Part shown: positions 26,216 to 35,599 of the stretch, piece after piece | How positions within the stretch are numbered: position 1 is the first letter of the stretch | Layout: the number at the start of each line of letters is the position of its first letter | DNA from: Paraburkholderia bannensis | GTDB lineage: Bacteria > Pseudomonadota > Gammaproteobacteria > Burkholderiales > Burkholderiaceae | Length of the DNA: 64,000 nucleotides | Direction of reading: 5' to 3' | NCBI RefSeq assembly: GCF_014200455.1 | Contig: NZ_JACHBW010000014.1 | Coordinates: forward strand, 124,001 to 188,000 | Translations under genes and position numbers: made by a program | The notes under the pieces: model-generated | What the model was told of the DNA's origin: nothing | Databases searched by the model: none | The model's input: only the letters and a program-made list of their open reading frames with translations

Positions 26216-28858
26216 TTACACGTGCTCCTTCAAATACTTCGCCGTATGGCTCGCTGCGACATTGGCGACTACGTGCGGTGTGCCGCAGGCCACCATCTTG
26301 CCGCCTTCATCACCGGCGCCGGGGCCGATGTCGATCACCCAGTCGCTGTTCGCCGCGACGCGCATGTCGTGTTCCACCACGATCACCGTGTTGCCCGCAT
26401 CGACCAGTCCCTGTAGTTGCGTCATCAGCCGGTCGACGTCGGCGGGATGCAGGCCGGTGGTCGGCTCGTCGAGGATATAGAGCGAGTCGCCGCGTTGCGC
26501 GCGCTGCAGCTCGGTTGCGAGCTTGATGCGCTGCGCTTCGCCGCCGGACAGTTCCGTCGCGGGCTGGCCGAGCCGCAGATAACCGAGGCCGATGTCCTGC
26601 AATACCTTCAGCGCGCGCATCACCGGCCGTTCGGCGGCGAAGAATTCACAGGCAGTATCGACTGTCATCCCAAGCACTTGCGCGATATTCCTGCCGCCCC
26701 ACTCGATTTCAAGCGTCTGCGCGTTGTAGCGCGTGCCGTGGCAGGTCGAGCACGGCGCGTACACCATCGGCAGGAACAGCAGTTCGACGCTGACAAAGCC
26801 TTCTCCCTCGCAGGTCGGGCAGCGCCCCTTCGCGACGTTGAACGAGAAGCGGCCCGCGTCGTAGCGGCGCTTGCGTGCAGCAGGCGTGTCGGCGAAGAGC
26901 TTGCGCACGTGGTCGAAAAGACCGGTGTAGGTCGCGAGGTTCGACCGCGGCGTGCGGCCAATCGGCTTCTGATCGACCTGCACGAGCCGGCGGATCGACG
27001 TCATGCCTTCGACGATGTCGCCGCCTGTCGGCTGCGTCTCGCCGGCGAGGAGCGGGTCGACTTCGTCGTCGGCATCCGGCGCGATGGCGCGCCCGAGATG
27101 GCCCGCGACGAGTTCCGGCAGCGCCTGGCTCACGAGGCTCGACTTGCCCGATCCCGAGACGCCCGTCACGGTCGTGAAGCAGCCGAGCGGAAACGCGGCG
27201 TCGAGTTCGTGCAGGTTGTTGCGCGTGATCTTCGAGAGCCGCAGCCAGCCGGCAGGCTCGCGCGGCGCATGCGTCTCGCGCTTGTGCATGGCGAAGAGAT
27301 GCTTGCGCGTCTGCGACGCCTCCACCTTCGCAAGCCCCGGAGGCGGTCCGCTATAGACGACGTGTCCGCCGTGCTCGCCCGCGGCTGGCCCGACGTCGAC
27401 GAGCCAGTCGGCGCGCCGCATCATGTTGAGATCGTGTTCGACGATGAAGAGCGAATTGCCCGCCGCCTTCAGGCGTTCCAGCGCCGCGAACAGCGCTTCG
27501 CCGTCGGCTGGGTGCAGGCCGGCGGAAGGCTCGTCGAGCACGTACACGACGCCGAACAGCTGTGACGACAGTTGCGTCGCGAGTCGCAGGCGCTGGAGTT
27601 CGCCCGACGAGAGCGTCGGCGTCGCGCGATCGAGCGCGAGGTAGCCAAGGCCGAGATCGGTGAGCGTCGTGAGGCGTTCGAGCAGTTCCTCGGCGATGCG
27701 CTGTGCCGCGATGCGCTTCTCGTCGGACATGTTCGGCGTACGCCGCACATCGGGCGAGGCCTTGTGCGCCGAGCGGCCCTCGGCGACGCGGCGCTCGGCC
27801 GCCTCGCGCATCGCGTGGCGGCTGAGGATCGCGTCATCGCTCGCGATGGCGTGCGCGGGCACTTCGCCGCGCGCGATCGGCGCGAGCAGCTCGGCGACGC
27901 GCGCGAGCGGCATTTGCGAGAATCCGGCGATGTCGAGTCCCGCGAACGTCACCGACAGCGCCTCGCGCTTCAGTCGCTTGCCGTCGCAGGTCGGGCAAAC
28001 ACTGCCGACGATGTATCGGGACACGCGCTTTTTCATCAGCGCACTCTGCGTGTTCGCGAACGTGTGCAGCACGTAGCGGCGCGCGCCGGTGAACGTGCCC
28101 TGATAGCTCGGTTCCAGCTTGCGTTTGAGCGCGACGCGCGTTTGCGCGGGTGTCAGCCCGGCGTAGACCGGCACCGTCGGCGTTTCGTCGGTGAAGAGAA
28201 TCCAGTCGCGATCCTTCTTAGGCAAGTCGCGCCAAGGCTTGTCGACGTCGTAGCCGAGCGTCACCAGGATGTCACGCAGGTTCTGACCATGCCACGCGGG
28301 CGGCCAGGCGGCGATCGCCCGCTCGCGGATGGTCCGTGAATCGTCGGGCACCATCGACTTCTCGGTGACCTCGTAGATGCGCCCAAGCCCGTGGCACGTC
28401 GGGCACGCGCCCTGAACCGTGTTCGGCGAAAAGTCCTCGGCGTAGAGCATCGGCTGCTTCGGCGGATAGTGGCCGGTGCGCGAATAGAGCATGCGCACGA
28501 GGCTGGAAAGCGTCGTCACGCTGCCGACCGAGGAGCGCGTGCTCGGCGTGCCGCGCTGCTGCTGAAGCGCGACGGCAGGCGGCAGCCCTTCGATCGCATC
28601 GACCTCGGGCACCCCGACCTGTTCGATCAGCCGCCGCGCGTAAGGCGCGACCGACTCGAAATAGCGTCGCTGCGCCTCCGCATAGAGCGTGCCGAACGCG
28701 AGCGACGACTTTCCCGAGCCGGACACGCCGGTAAACACGACGAGCGCGTCGCGCGGAATATCGACGTCGACGTTCTTGAGATTGTGTTCTCGCGCGCCTC
28801 GTACGCGCACGAAGCCGCGCAGGCTTTGCGCAGTTTTATCGACGGGCAGCGTGTTCAT
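26216..28858 (-). CDS. UvrA2-like ABC ATPase (class II excinuclease subunit A)
   Basis: This 880-residue UvrA paralogue has two ABC ATPase modules. The first has Walker A TGVSGSGKSSLAFG near residue 40 and signature TLSSGELQRLRLA; the second has TGVSGSGKSSLVS and signature ELSGGEAQRIKLA. Zinc-binding CxxC pairs are present in CPTCHGLG, CPTCDGKRL, CPTCEGEG and CSTCHGTRYN. It is shorter than housekeeping UvrA (about 940), and the sequence between the first Walker A and first signature is compact. This fits UvrA2 proteins, which lack the UvrB-binding domain and are linked to tolerance of DNA-damaging drugs rather than general repair. I use the ATG at 28858; a GTG at 28885 is also open. It lies beside aldehyde and electrophile enzymes, consistent with a chemical-stress set. 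Confidence 0.88.
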   Translation of the reverse strand: MNTLPVDKTAQSLRGFVRVRGAREHNLKNVDVDIPRDALVVFTGVSGSGKSSLAFGTLYAEAQRRYFESVAPYARRLIEQVGVPEVDAIEGLPPAVALQQQRGTPSTRSSVGSVTTLSSLVRMLYSRTGHYPPKQPMLYAEDFSPNTVQGACPTCHGLGRIYEVTEKSMVPDDSRTIRERAIAAWPPAWHGQNLRDILVTLGYDVDKPWRDLPKKDRDWILFTDETPTVPVYAGLTPAQTRVALKRKLEPSYQGTFTGARRYVLHTFANTQSALMKKRVSRYIVGSVCPTCDGKRLKREALSVTFAGLDIAGFSQMPLARVAELLAPIARGEVPAHAIASDDAILSRHAMREAAERRVAEGRSAHKASPDVRRTPNMSDEKRIAAQRIAEELLERLTTLTDLGLGYLALDRATPTLSSGELQRLRLATQLSSQLFGVVYVLDEPSAGLHPADGEALFAALERLKAAGNSLFIVEHDLNMMRRADWLVDVGPAAGEHGGHVVYSGPPPGLAKVEASQTRKHLFAMHKRETHAPREPAGWLRLSKITRNNLHELDAAFPLGCFTTVTGVSGSGKSSLVSQALPELVAGHLGRAIAPDADDEVDPLLAGETQPTGGDIVEGMTSIRRLVQVDQKPIGRTPRSNLATYTGLFDHVRKLFADTPAARKRRYDAGRFSFNVAKGRCPTCEGEGFVSVELLFLPMVYAPCSTCHGTRYNAQTLEIEWGGRNIAQVLGMTVDTACEFFAAERPVMRALKVLQDIGLGYLRLGQPATELSGGEAQRIKLATELQRAQRGDSLYILDEPTTGLHPADVDRLMTQLQGLVDAGNTVIVVEHDMRVAANSDWVIDIGPGAGDEGGKMVACGTPHVVANVAASHTAKYLKEHV

Positions 28859-28900
28859 GCGTTGCGATGCCAGCAAGTGTCGCACCCGAAGCCAGCGCGG

Positions 28901-29203
28901 CTACGATGGAAGCTTGGCCGCTAGTACATCGATACTCATGATTTCCGGCGGTTTGGCGAAGAGATCGGGCGCCTTCGCCATCAGCGCCTCGGCTACTTTG
29001 CCCGCGAGGTGCGCCTGGCGGCCGGCGTCGTCGGGAAACGCGTCGAAGATGCCGTACACCGACGGCGCCATTTTCAGCCCGAACCATGCGATCGTCGCGG
29101 GTTCCTGCTCGACGAGCGGCAGTCCGCCCATCAGGAAGCTTTCGACTTCCTGCTCCTTGCCCGGCTTCGCTTCGAGCCTGACGAACAACGCTGTCTTGAT
29201 CAT
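28901..29203 (-). CDS. ABM-domain putative quinol monooxygenase
   Basis: This 100-residue single-domain protein is of the dimeric alpha/beta barrel (antibiotic biosynthesis monooxygenase) fold. The first strand KTALFVRLEAKPGKEQEVES, the central IAWFGLKMAPSVYGIFDAF and the helix GRQAHLAGKVAEALM match YgiN-like members. Those act on quinols or small aromatics without cofactor, or are of unknown function. AAGGAGG sits seven bases before the ATG. It is 42 bases upstream of the uvrA-like gene on the same strand and downstream of the DJ-1/PfpI gene. Substrate unknown. Confidence 0.78.
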   Translation of the reverse strand: MIKTALFVRLEAKPGKEQEVESFLMGGLPLVEQEPATIAWFGLKMAPSVYGIFDAFPDDAGRQAHLAGKVAEALMAKAPDLFAKPPEIMSIDVLAAKLPS

Positions 29204-29330
29204 GCCTGCCTCCTTGTTGATGCTATTGCGGGCATCGACGGGAATCCCCGACGATCTCTAAAACGCGGCATCATGCGTGGTGGAACCGAAGCGGCGCCGT
29301 TCCATGTTTTCGCCTGCGCTCCCCACGATA

Positions 29331-29897
29331 TCATGCAACATGCCGCCGCCCGCGCGCGGTGCTGAACAGCTTGATCGTTTCCCGATTGAATGCGGGAATA
29401 TCATCGGGGTTGCGGCTCGTGACGAGGTTTTGGTCGACGACGACCTCCTGATCCACCCATTCCGCTCCCGCATTCTTAAGGTCGGTTTTGAGCGATGGCC
29501 ACGAGGTCATGCGCCGGCCGTGCGCCGCGCCCGTCTCGATGATGGTCCACGGGCCGTGGCAGATCGATGCCACCGGCTTGCCGTCATCGAAAAACGCCTT
29601 TGCGAAAGCCACCGCTTTCGGCTCCATGCGCAGCGCATCCGGATTCAAGACGCCGCCTGGCAGGAGGAGCGCGTCGAAGTCTTGCGGCTTGGCGTGGTCG
29701 AGGGCGACATCGACCGGGAACTCGTCTCCCCATTTCGTGAAGTCCCAGGCGCGGACGTGCTTATTCCTGGGCGAGACGATGCGCGTCTCGGCGCCGGCTT
29801 CGTCAAGCGCCTTACGAGGCTCGACCATTTCGACTTGCTCAAATCCTTCCTCAACCAGAATTGCGATCTTCAGTCCTTTGAGAGTTTCATTCGTCAT
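29331..29897 (-). CDS. DJ-1/PfpI family protein (class I glutamine amidotransferase-like)
   Basis: This 188-residue cytoplasmic protein has the DJ-1/PfpI fold. ILVEEGFEQVEMVEPRKAL at the N-terminus holds the conserved acidic residue, ALLLPGGVLNPDALR follows, and the nucleophile elbow is ASICHGPWTIIETG with the reactive Cys before His, near residue 119. The length and motifs match YhbO/PfpI members, which are reported as stress proteins with protease, deglycase or glyoxalase activity; which applies here cannot be told. The neighbouring FdhA and old yellow enzyme genes fit a role against reactive carbonyls. Confidence 0.85.
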   Translation of the reverse strand: MTNETLKGLKIAILVEEGFEQVEMVEPRKALDEAGAETRIVSPRNKHVRAWDFTKWGDEFPVDVALDHAKPQDFDALLLPGGVLNPDALRMEPKAVAFAKAFFDDGKPVASICHGPWTIIETGAAHGRRMTSWPSLKTDLKNAGAEWVDQEVVVDQNLVTSRNPDDIPAFNRETIKLFSTARGRRHVA

Positions 29898-30150
29898 GTC
29901 TTGACTCCTACGATGAGCTTTCGCCTGGAAATTGCGTCGCCCGGGTCCCTGTCGTTCACGTTCCGGCGGACATCAGGATGGCCTTGCTTGCACATGTGGC
30001 AGCGGTCGCAGGCGCCGTCATGATGTTGCGGAACGATCTCCGGTGCCCTCGCGAGCCAATGACCCATCCGTTTATCTCACCCTACGCATGTGACGACGCG
30101 GAGCGCCCGAAGGGCAGGAGCAGTCGAGCGCCCCGTATCCCCTGCCGGGT

Positions 30151-31356
30151 CTATGCGGCTTTTTTTACGCTACCGTGCGGATCGATGACGAATTTCTTCG
30201 GCGAGCCCTCGCTGAACGTCTTGTAGGCGTCAGGCGCCTGCTCCAGCGTGATGATCTCAGTGTTCAGCATGGCGCCAAGATAGGGCATCCGATCCCACAG
30301 GATCGCCATCATCAGGTCGCGGTTGTAGTGCATGATCGGTGCCTGCCCCGCCGTCAGTTTCGGCGACTTGATCCAGGCTTTGCCGAAGTCAACGGGCAAC
30401 TGGCCCTTCTTCGTCAGATCGGTGCTTGCCTTCGGGTCGGCGTCGGTATAGATGCCGGGGACGCCCATCGCCCCACCGGCCCGCACCACTTCGATAAGCG
30501 TATTGATCACCGCCTCCGAGTGCTCGCTGTCCGCCTCCGGACCACAGCCGTGCGCCTCCAGCCCGACGCAATCCACGCCGCAATCCACTTCCCGCTTGCC
30601 GAGGATCGCTTCAATCTGGTCGGCCACCGGCGTGTCCTTCGTGAGATCGACCACCTCGCAGCCATTATTCTTCATCAGGTCCAGCCGCGCCCGGTTGGTA
30701 TCGGCCACGATGATGCAGGACGCGCCGATCAGGCGAGCTCCCGCCGCCGCACACCGGCCCACTGGCCCGGCCCCGGCGATATAGACCGTCGAGCCCACCT
30801 TGGCGCCCGCCTCCATCAGACCATGGAAGCCGGTCGGCAGGATGTCCGACAACAGCGTGAGATCGCGGATCTTCTCCATCGCCTGGTCCTTGTCCGGGAA
30901 AGGCAACAGGTTCCAATCGGCGTAAGGCACCATGAGGTAGTCGGACTGGCCACCCTGCCAGCCACCAAGATTGAAGCCATAGGCGCCGCAATCGACGGCG
31001 TCATTGACGTTCATGCACACATCGGTGTGCCGCTCCTTGCAATTGCGGCAGCGCCCGCAAGAGACGTTGAACGGGACCGAACATAGGTCGCCCGTCTTGA
31101 TGAACTCCACGTCCGGCCCGACCTCGATGACCTCCCCGGTCATCTCATGTCCCATCACCATCCCCATAGGCGCGGCAAAGCGGCCGTGGTAGATGTGCTG
31201 GTCGCTGCCACAGATATTTGTCGTCACGATCTTGAGGATGGCGCCATGATTGGCTTTCTTGCCTTTCGGCGTGATCAGCTTCGGATAGTCGAAAGTCTGC
31301 AGCTCCATCTTCATCGGACCCATGAATGTCACTACGCGATTGCCACTTCCAGCCAT
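30151..31356 (-). CDS. fdhA: Glutathione-independent formaldehyde dehydrogenase
   Basis: This 401-residue zinc-dependent medium-chain dehydrogenase resembles Pseudomonas putida formaldehyde dismutase/dehydrogenase. The catalytic zinc ligands are in NICGSDQHIYHG and GHEMTGEV. The structural zinc is held by CGRCRNCKERHTDVC, and NAD binds at IAGAGPVGRCAAAGARL. The family-specific DCVGLEAHGCG and PGIYTDADP segments are present. It oxidises formaldehyde and probably other short aldehydes with tightly bound NAD. AAGGAGA precedes the ATG. Same-strand neighbours are a DJ-1/PfpI gene and an unknown gene, suggesting an aldehyde-stress cluster. Confidence 0.93.
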   Translation of the reverse strand: MAGSGNRVVTFMGPMKMELQTFDYPKLITPKGKKANHGAILKIVTTNICGSDQHIYHGRFAAPMGMVMGHEMTGEVIEVGPDVEFIKTGDLCSVPFNVSCGRCRNCKERHTDVCMNVNDAVDCGAYGFNLGGWQGGQSDYLMVPYADWNLLPFPDKDQAMEKIRDLTLLSDILPTGFHGLMEAGAKVGSTVYIAGAGPVGRCAAAGARLIGASCIIVADTNRARLDLMKNNGCEVVDLTKDTPVADQIEAILGKREVDCGVDCVGLEAHGCGPEADSEHSEAVINTLIEVVRAGGAMGVPGIYTDADPKASTDLTKKGQLPVDFGKAWIKSPKLTAGQAPIMHYNRDLMMAILWDRMPYLGAMLNTEIITLEQAPDAYKTFSEGSPKKFVIDPHGSVKKAA

Positions 31357-31383
31357 GATATCTCTCCTTGTTAGGCATACGAA

Positions 31384-31716
31384 CTATTGTGCGATCCCGG
31401 CGAGCGCGATTGCGGCGGCTGTTACGCGCTGCTCGCGCGCAACGAACACAGCGGCTCCGGATGCGTGGCGTTCCCGGTAGAGAGGGATGCAGCCAGCGAA
31501 GATCATGACGTGGCCTTGATTGGACATGTCGATCTCGAAGTAACCCCACTCACACACTGGCGACCAGGTGTCTGTCCGAATCGGCCACCGCGAGTTGATG
31601 GGCTGGCCGATTTCGCCGAGCTTCGCTTGTGCTGCGGCAATGATTGAAGGTGCTTTACTGAAAGTGAGTATAGGACGTTCCTCGGGAAACACTGGTCTAT
31701 TCGGCTCATCGGTCAT
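31384..31716 (-). CDS. Hypothetical protein of 110 residues
   Basis: I do not recognise this protein. From the ATG at 31716 it begins TDEPNRPVFPEERPILTF, has SPVCEWGYFEIDMSNQGHV and a short hydrophobic stretch MIFAGCIPLYRE, and ends AAAIALAGIAQ, with no signal peptide. A frame opening at 31803 would add 29 residues without clear conservation. It lies 27 bases upstream of fdhA on the same strand and could be its operon partner. Coding-like composition supports a real gene, but no strong ribosome site is seen. Confidence 0.45.
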   Translation of the reverse strand: MTDEPNRPVFPEERPILTFSKAPSIIAAAQAKLGEIGQPINSRWPIRTDTWSPVCEWGYFEIDMSNQGHVMIFAGCIPLYRERHASGAAVFVAREQRVTAAAIALAGIAQ

Positions 31717-31924
31717 CGACGGCGTAGCTGTCGACGGTGTGAGAGTCAGATCACAAAACGGCGTCCCACGATGAAGCGGAAAGCGCGGGTAAGAAACGCG
31801 CAAGCTAGCTTCAACGCTTTCTCGCCGAAATTAAAAGATCACCCCACGGTCGCGGTTTTTGGCGATAACTTAGCGATACTAACCAAAATACAAGCGAGGT
31901 CGCCCGCCAATTGACCTTGAGCGG

Positions 31925-32110
31925 ATGCGGCGAATGTACTTCCCGCAGCAGCGGCACGGCTTTTCCAGCGAAGCACGGTATTACCGTACTGTGATGCGCA
32001 CGTTCTCAGGCATGAATCTGGCCATTGAGAACGCGCTCGATGCGACCACACTGTTGACGCTCCGGCGACTGCTGATCGCGCATGAGCTTACGCGTACGGT
32101 GTTCGACGAG
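31925..32110 (+). mobile_element. IS5-family transposase fragment
   Basis: About 60 codons read as the N-terminal region of an IS5-type transposase: MRRMYFPQQRHGFSSEA, then FSGMNLAIENALDATTLLTL and RRLLIAHELTRTVFDEI. The normal segment between them (LYDSxAxRxF type) is degraded, and everything after INxxL, including the DDE residues, is missing. It lies between the hypothetical gene near fdhA and the end of the old yellow enzyme gene. It is a different subgroup from the remnant at 19365-19705. Confidence 0.65.
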
Positions 32111-32156
32111 ATTGAATTATCCCGTGACGCCAGCGAGTTTACCGGTCAACGACAGT

Positions 32157-33371
32157 CTATCTCCAACGTCCATCGATGACGGACCGTGGGGCCTCCCCGC
32201 GCTCCTGCGCGAGCGACGGATAGTCGGTATATCCGCGTTCGCCGCCTCCGTAGAACGTAGACGGATCCGGCGAATTGAGCGGAGCGCGCGACCGAAGGCG
32301 TTCCGGGAGGTCGGGATTGGCGATGAACAGGCGTCCGAACGCGATCAAGTCCGCCTTGCCGTCCTCGATCCATCTTTCCGCACTGCCGCCGTCGAAACCG
32401 CCCGCGACCATCAGCACGCCACGATAGGTGCGGCGTATCATCTCGCTCATGCGTTTCGCGCGCTCCGTGAAAACGACATCCTCATCGGTCGCCGCCAGTG
32501 CGGGATTGACGACGTGCAAATAGGCCAGCCCGTATCGATTGAGCTTCTCGATGACATAAGAAAAAGTCGCCTCTGGATCGTCATCATGCATGTCGTTGAA
32601 GGTGCCGAGAGGGGACAGCCGGACGCCGACCTTTTCTGGCCCCCACACTTCGCAAACCGTTTCGATCACCTCGAATAGCAGCTTGGCCCGACGCTCGCTC
32701 GATCCGCCGTATTCGTCCGTGCGGCGGTTCGAGCCGGACAAAAGAAACTGATCGAGCAGATAGCCGTTCGCTGCGTGCACTTCGACGCCGTCCATTCCGG
32801 CAGCCTTTGCGTTGCGCGCCCCCCTGAAGTACTGGCGTACAAGATACGGCATCTCTTCGCCCTGCAGCGCGCGAGGCGTGACGCAAGGCGCGACGACGCC
32901 CTCACCGCGCTCGTTCTCGATGAACGCCTCCGCTTTCGGCAAGACAGCAGAGGGCGCAACGGGCGGCATTTCATCGGGCTGCAACGAGGGGTGCGATATG
33001 CGTCCGACGTGCCAGAGTTGCATGAACATCAAGCCGCCCGCCTCGTGCACGGCGTGCGCCACGACCCGCCAGCCTTCGATCTGCTCACGACTATGGATCC
33101 CTGGCGTCCATGCATAGCCCTGTCCTTGCATCGACACCTGCGTCGCCTCGCTGATGATGAGCGCGGCCGCTGCGCGCTGCGCGTAATAGCAGGCGTTGAG
33201 CTGCGACGGGATGTTGCCAGGTTGGCTCGCGCGCGAACGCGTCAGGGGCGCCATCACGACACGATGGCGCAGGTTGAGGGAGCCCACCTTCATGGGTTCG
33301 AAGAGCTTGCGCAGCGGGACTTGCTCGTCATGCTGTCCGGCTTCTCCGGGCGCACTTTCGGTATCAGACAT
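32157..33371 (-). CDS. Old yellow enzyme family alkene reductase
   Basis: This 404-residue FMN-dependent TIM-barrel reductase reduces activated C=C bonds (enones, nitrate esters) with NAD(P)H. Motifs: HRVVMAPLTRSRA near residue 38, FMQLWHVGRISHPSLQP, the active-site region AAGMDGVEVHAANGYLLDQF, GVRLSPLG, and the FMN phosphate site AFGRLFIANPDLPERL near the C-terminus. AGGAG lies just upstream of the ATG. A related 12-oxophytodienoate/N-ethylmaleimide reductase (NemA) function is likely, but the exact substrate is not. It is followed on the same strand side by electrophile-response genes and preceded by an NmrA-like reductase. Confidence 0.92.
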   Translation of the reverse strand: MSDTESAPGEAGQHDEQVPLRKLFEPMKVGSLNLRHRVVMAPLTRSRASQPGNIPSQLNACYYAQRAAAALIISEATQVSMQGQGYAWTPGIHSREQIEGWRVVAHAVHEAGGLMFMQLWHVGRISHPSLQPDEMPPVAPSAVLPKAEAFIENERGEGVVAPCVTPRALQGEEMPYLVRQYFRGARNAKAAGMDGVEVHAANGYLLDQFLLSGSNRRTDEYGGSSERRAKLLFEVIETVCEVWGPEKVGVRLSPLGTFNDMHDDDPEATFSYVIEKLNRYGLAYLHVVNPALAATDEDVVFTERAKRMSEMIRRTYRGVLMVAGGFDGGSAERWIEDGKADLIAFGRLFIANPDLPERLRSRAPLNSPDPSTFYGGGERGYTDYPSLAQERGEAPRSVIDGRWR

Positions 33372-33615
33372 ATCCGCTCCTCGTGTTTTTGACTCGGCCC
33401 GAAAAGTGCTGACTTAGACGCTTCGAAGCGTCGGCGTCAAATGACATCGACAGGATCCGGCTCTCCGTGCAGTCTAGCCATAACCCGCGTGCGCTTCTTT
33501 CCGGTTTCTGCGCAGATGTGTCGCAATCCTGCGGTTACCCGGTCCATCGCTCCATCGGGGAGCAGATGCGGCCCTACCGTGCTCGCAGCACACCTCTGCT
33601 GCACGGCGCGCAACT

Positions 33616-34254
33616 TCAATGGAGCGCGGCCAACGCGTCGTCGATCGGTTCACTGCCACCGGCAAACCCGACGATCCTGTTGACCAGGCCCACCCTGAGC
33701 GCTTCGAGCACGACGTTGGCAACATCCTCGCGCGCAACGGGAGCTTCAGCGGACTGCGCGTCGGTCACGACCTCAATCGTCCCGGTACCCGGCTCCATGG
33801 TCAGTGTGGCGGGACGCAGCACGAGATAATCGAGGCCACTGCCGATTAGATAATCGTCCGATGCGCGCTTCATCTGCGCGTAATGCCGAAGCTCATCTGG
33901 GGCGCGTTCAGGGGCGTATGCCAGCAAGGTGCTGACGACGATGAAGCGGTCCGCGCCATATTGCTTCGCATAGTCCACCGCCTTAATGATCGCGTCCCGA
34001 TCGATCTGACGCTCCTGCCCGGCGCCCTCGGTTTCCGCGGATCCAGCGGCAAAAATAATCGTATGAATCCCCGCGAGCGCCGCGCCGAAGTCCTGAGCCA
34101 GGTCGACGATCGCGGTGCTCGCGCCGAGGCCTTCGAAATGGGCCAGACGAGTCTCGTCGCGCAGCAACGCACGAAACGGAATGCCCGCACGGTGCAATTT
34201 TTCCGCCACTAGCCGACCGGTGCGGCCGGTGGCGCCAATTAATGCAGTGCTCAT
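33616..34254 (-). CDS. NmrA-like NAD(P)-binding atypical SDR
   Basis: This 212-residue Rossmann protein opens with STALIGATGRTGRLVAEKL, the GxxGxxG nucleotide loop of atypical short-chain dehydrogenases. It continues with GIHTIIFAAGSAE and YAKQYGADRFIVVSTLLAY. In place of the catalytic Tyr-x3-Lys there is HYAQMKRASDDYLIGSGLDY, so a YxxxK is retained (YAQMK). The C-terminal REDVANVVLEAL fits NAD(P)H-binding proteins of the NmrA/YwnB type. GGAGA precedes the ATG at 34254. The role may be a quinone or aldehyde reductase or a redox sensor. It sits between the old yellow enzyme and an AraC-type regulator, all leftward. Confidence 0.82.
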   Translation of the reverse strand: MSTALIGATGRTGRLVAEKLHRAGIPFRALLRDETRLAHFEGLGASTAIVDLAQDFGAALAGIHTIIFAAGSAETEGAGQERQIDRDAIIKAVDYAKQYGADRFIVVSTLLAYAPERAPDELRHYAQMKRASDDYLIGSGLDYLVLRPATLTMEPGTGTIEVVTDAQSAEAPVAREDVANVVLEALRVGLVNRIVGFAGGSEPIDDALAALH

Positions 34255-34445
34255 CGTGTCTCTCCAAATGCAATCACGGTCGCTAGAGACGAAGATCGTC
34301 ACCTCCATCACGCAAATCAACAATCACAGCATGACGACACTCAGATCGACGTCGCTGATCCGCGGGTTGGCGAGAGACGGGAGCGTACGTGAAGCCGGAG
34401 ATGCTCGACACCATGGAGCTCGTGTGCTCGACGCAGCGAAATTAA

Positions 34446-35273
34446 TCAGCTAGTGACGTTTCGGTGGGCAAGCCGGAATATGCGAGGCGTCACACCTGTA
34501 TATCGATGAAACACGTCGGTGAAATGCTGTTGAGTCTGAAACCCCGCGCGCGCGCCAACCTCAGCCAGGGGAAGGGTTTCCTCACACAACATCGTCCTCG
34601 CAAAGTTCACTCGTGCGAGTGTCACGTACAGATGGGGCGAGTTACCTGTCGCCGCTTTGAAAACGCGCGCAAAGTTTGAGGCACTCATGTGCACCAGCAC
34701 TGCAAGTTGCTCGACCAAAATGCTTTCGGCTATGTGCTCATGAACGAAGAGTTCAATGCGAGTCAGCATTTGACGCGTACGTGGCGCGTCCGGCTCCGCC
34801 ACACCAGCACAGTGCCCGTAGCGCAAAGCGATGTGCACCGAGATGACATCGGCAAAAGCGTCGGCGCAGGCAGCGTCGATCAGATTCGCGCTATGCAAGG
34901 CACACAATGTATCCACGGCCTCGCGCAGGAACGGATCCCAGGACGTAGTCCATTTCGGGACCGTGGAAAAGGCCTCTTGCGAGACTTGCCCAAGTACGCG
35001 TGATTTGAGTGCGATAACCCATCCATTGGGATCGCTGTCAGCGATCGTGGCTAACGTCGCCGCCGCCGGAATAACGGCGACAAATGGCGCACCTATCAGG
35101 ATGGAGCGACTCATTCCGAGGTCGTCGCAGCCCGCAGCCTGCACAATAGTGGAACCTGTGGGCACAACGAGCCGAAATCCCGGCATCAAATTCATCCTGC
35201 GGTCAGCACAAGCGACGTTCATCGGTTGGCAGGGTAGCCCGTGACCCAGGGTCGATCTTGTAGCCTGATTCAT
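34446..35273 (-). CDS. AraC-family transcriptional regulator
   Basis: This 275-residue regulator has a C-terminal AraC/XylS DNA-binding domain. The first helix-turn-helix is ILVEQLAVLVHMSASNFARV and the second is LPLAEVGARAGFQTQQHFTDVF, followed by HRYTGVTPRIFR. The N-terminal 160 residues are an unrecognised effector-sensing region with LVVPTGSTIVQAAG. I use the ATG at 35273; a GTG at 35297 is also open. It is located upstream of the NmrA-like and old yellow enzyme genes on the same strand and may control them. No ligand can be deduced. Confidence 0.85.
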   Translation of the reverse strand: MNQATRSTLGHGLPCQPMNVACADRRMNLMPGFRLVVPTGSTIVQAAGCDDLGMSRSILIGAPFVAVIPAAATLATIADSDPNGWVIALKSRVLGQVSQEAFSTVPKWTTSWDPFLREAVDTLCALHSANLIDAACADAFADVISVHIALRYGHCAGVAEPDAPRTRQMLTRIELFVHEHIAESILVEQLAVLVHMSASNFARVFKAATGNSPHLYVTLARVNFARTMLCEETLPLAEVGARAGFQTQQHFTDVFHRYTGVTPRIFRLAHRNVTS

Positions 35274-35599
35274 GACAAGCAGGCCTCTCTTTTCCACCGG
35301 CTTGGTACCAAAAGCTTAGATCAAGTTCAGGGCTGCCTAAGACGGATTCGTCATATGGGCAGCAGCGCCCTTCCTCGTTTGGCGTAGCCGGACACCAGGC
35401 AGGCAACACCTCCTTTCAGAATGGATTCGGCAAGCTGACAGCACGCAGCACAACGACTCGTCGAGTTTATACGCGACCTTCTGGAAGGCGTAACTTCAGG
35501 GGAAGGTCAATACCGCAGGTTAGCGATACGACGCCCACCTCATGAAAGACGGCGCGCGGTACTATCTTCGTCGGCCCCGTCCCTTATACCCCATGTCCC
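35274..35599. other. Intergenic region between divergent AraC and LysR genes
   Basis: These 326 bases separate two regulators read away from each other and should carry both promoters. No further gene was recognised, and I could not single out a convincing operator here. Confidence 0.4.
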
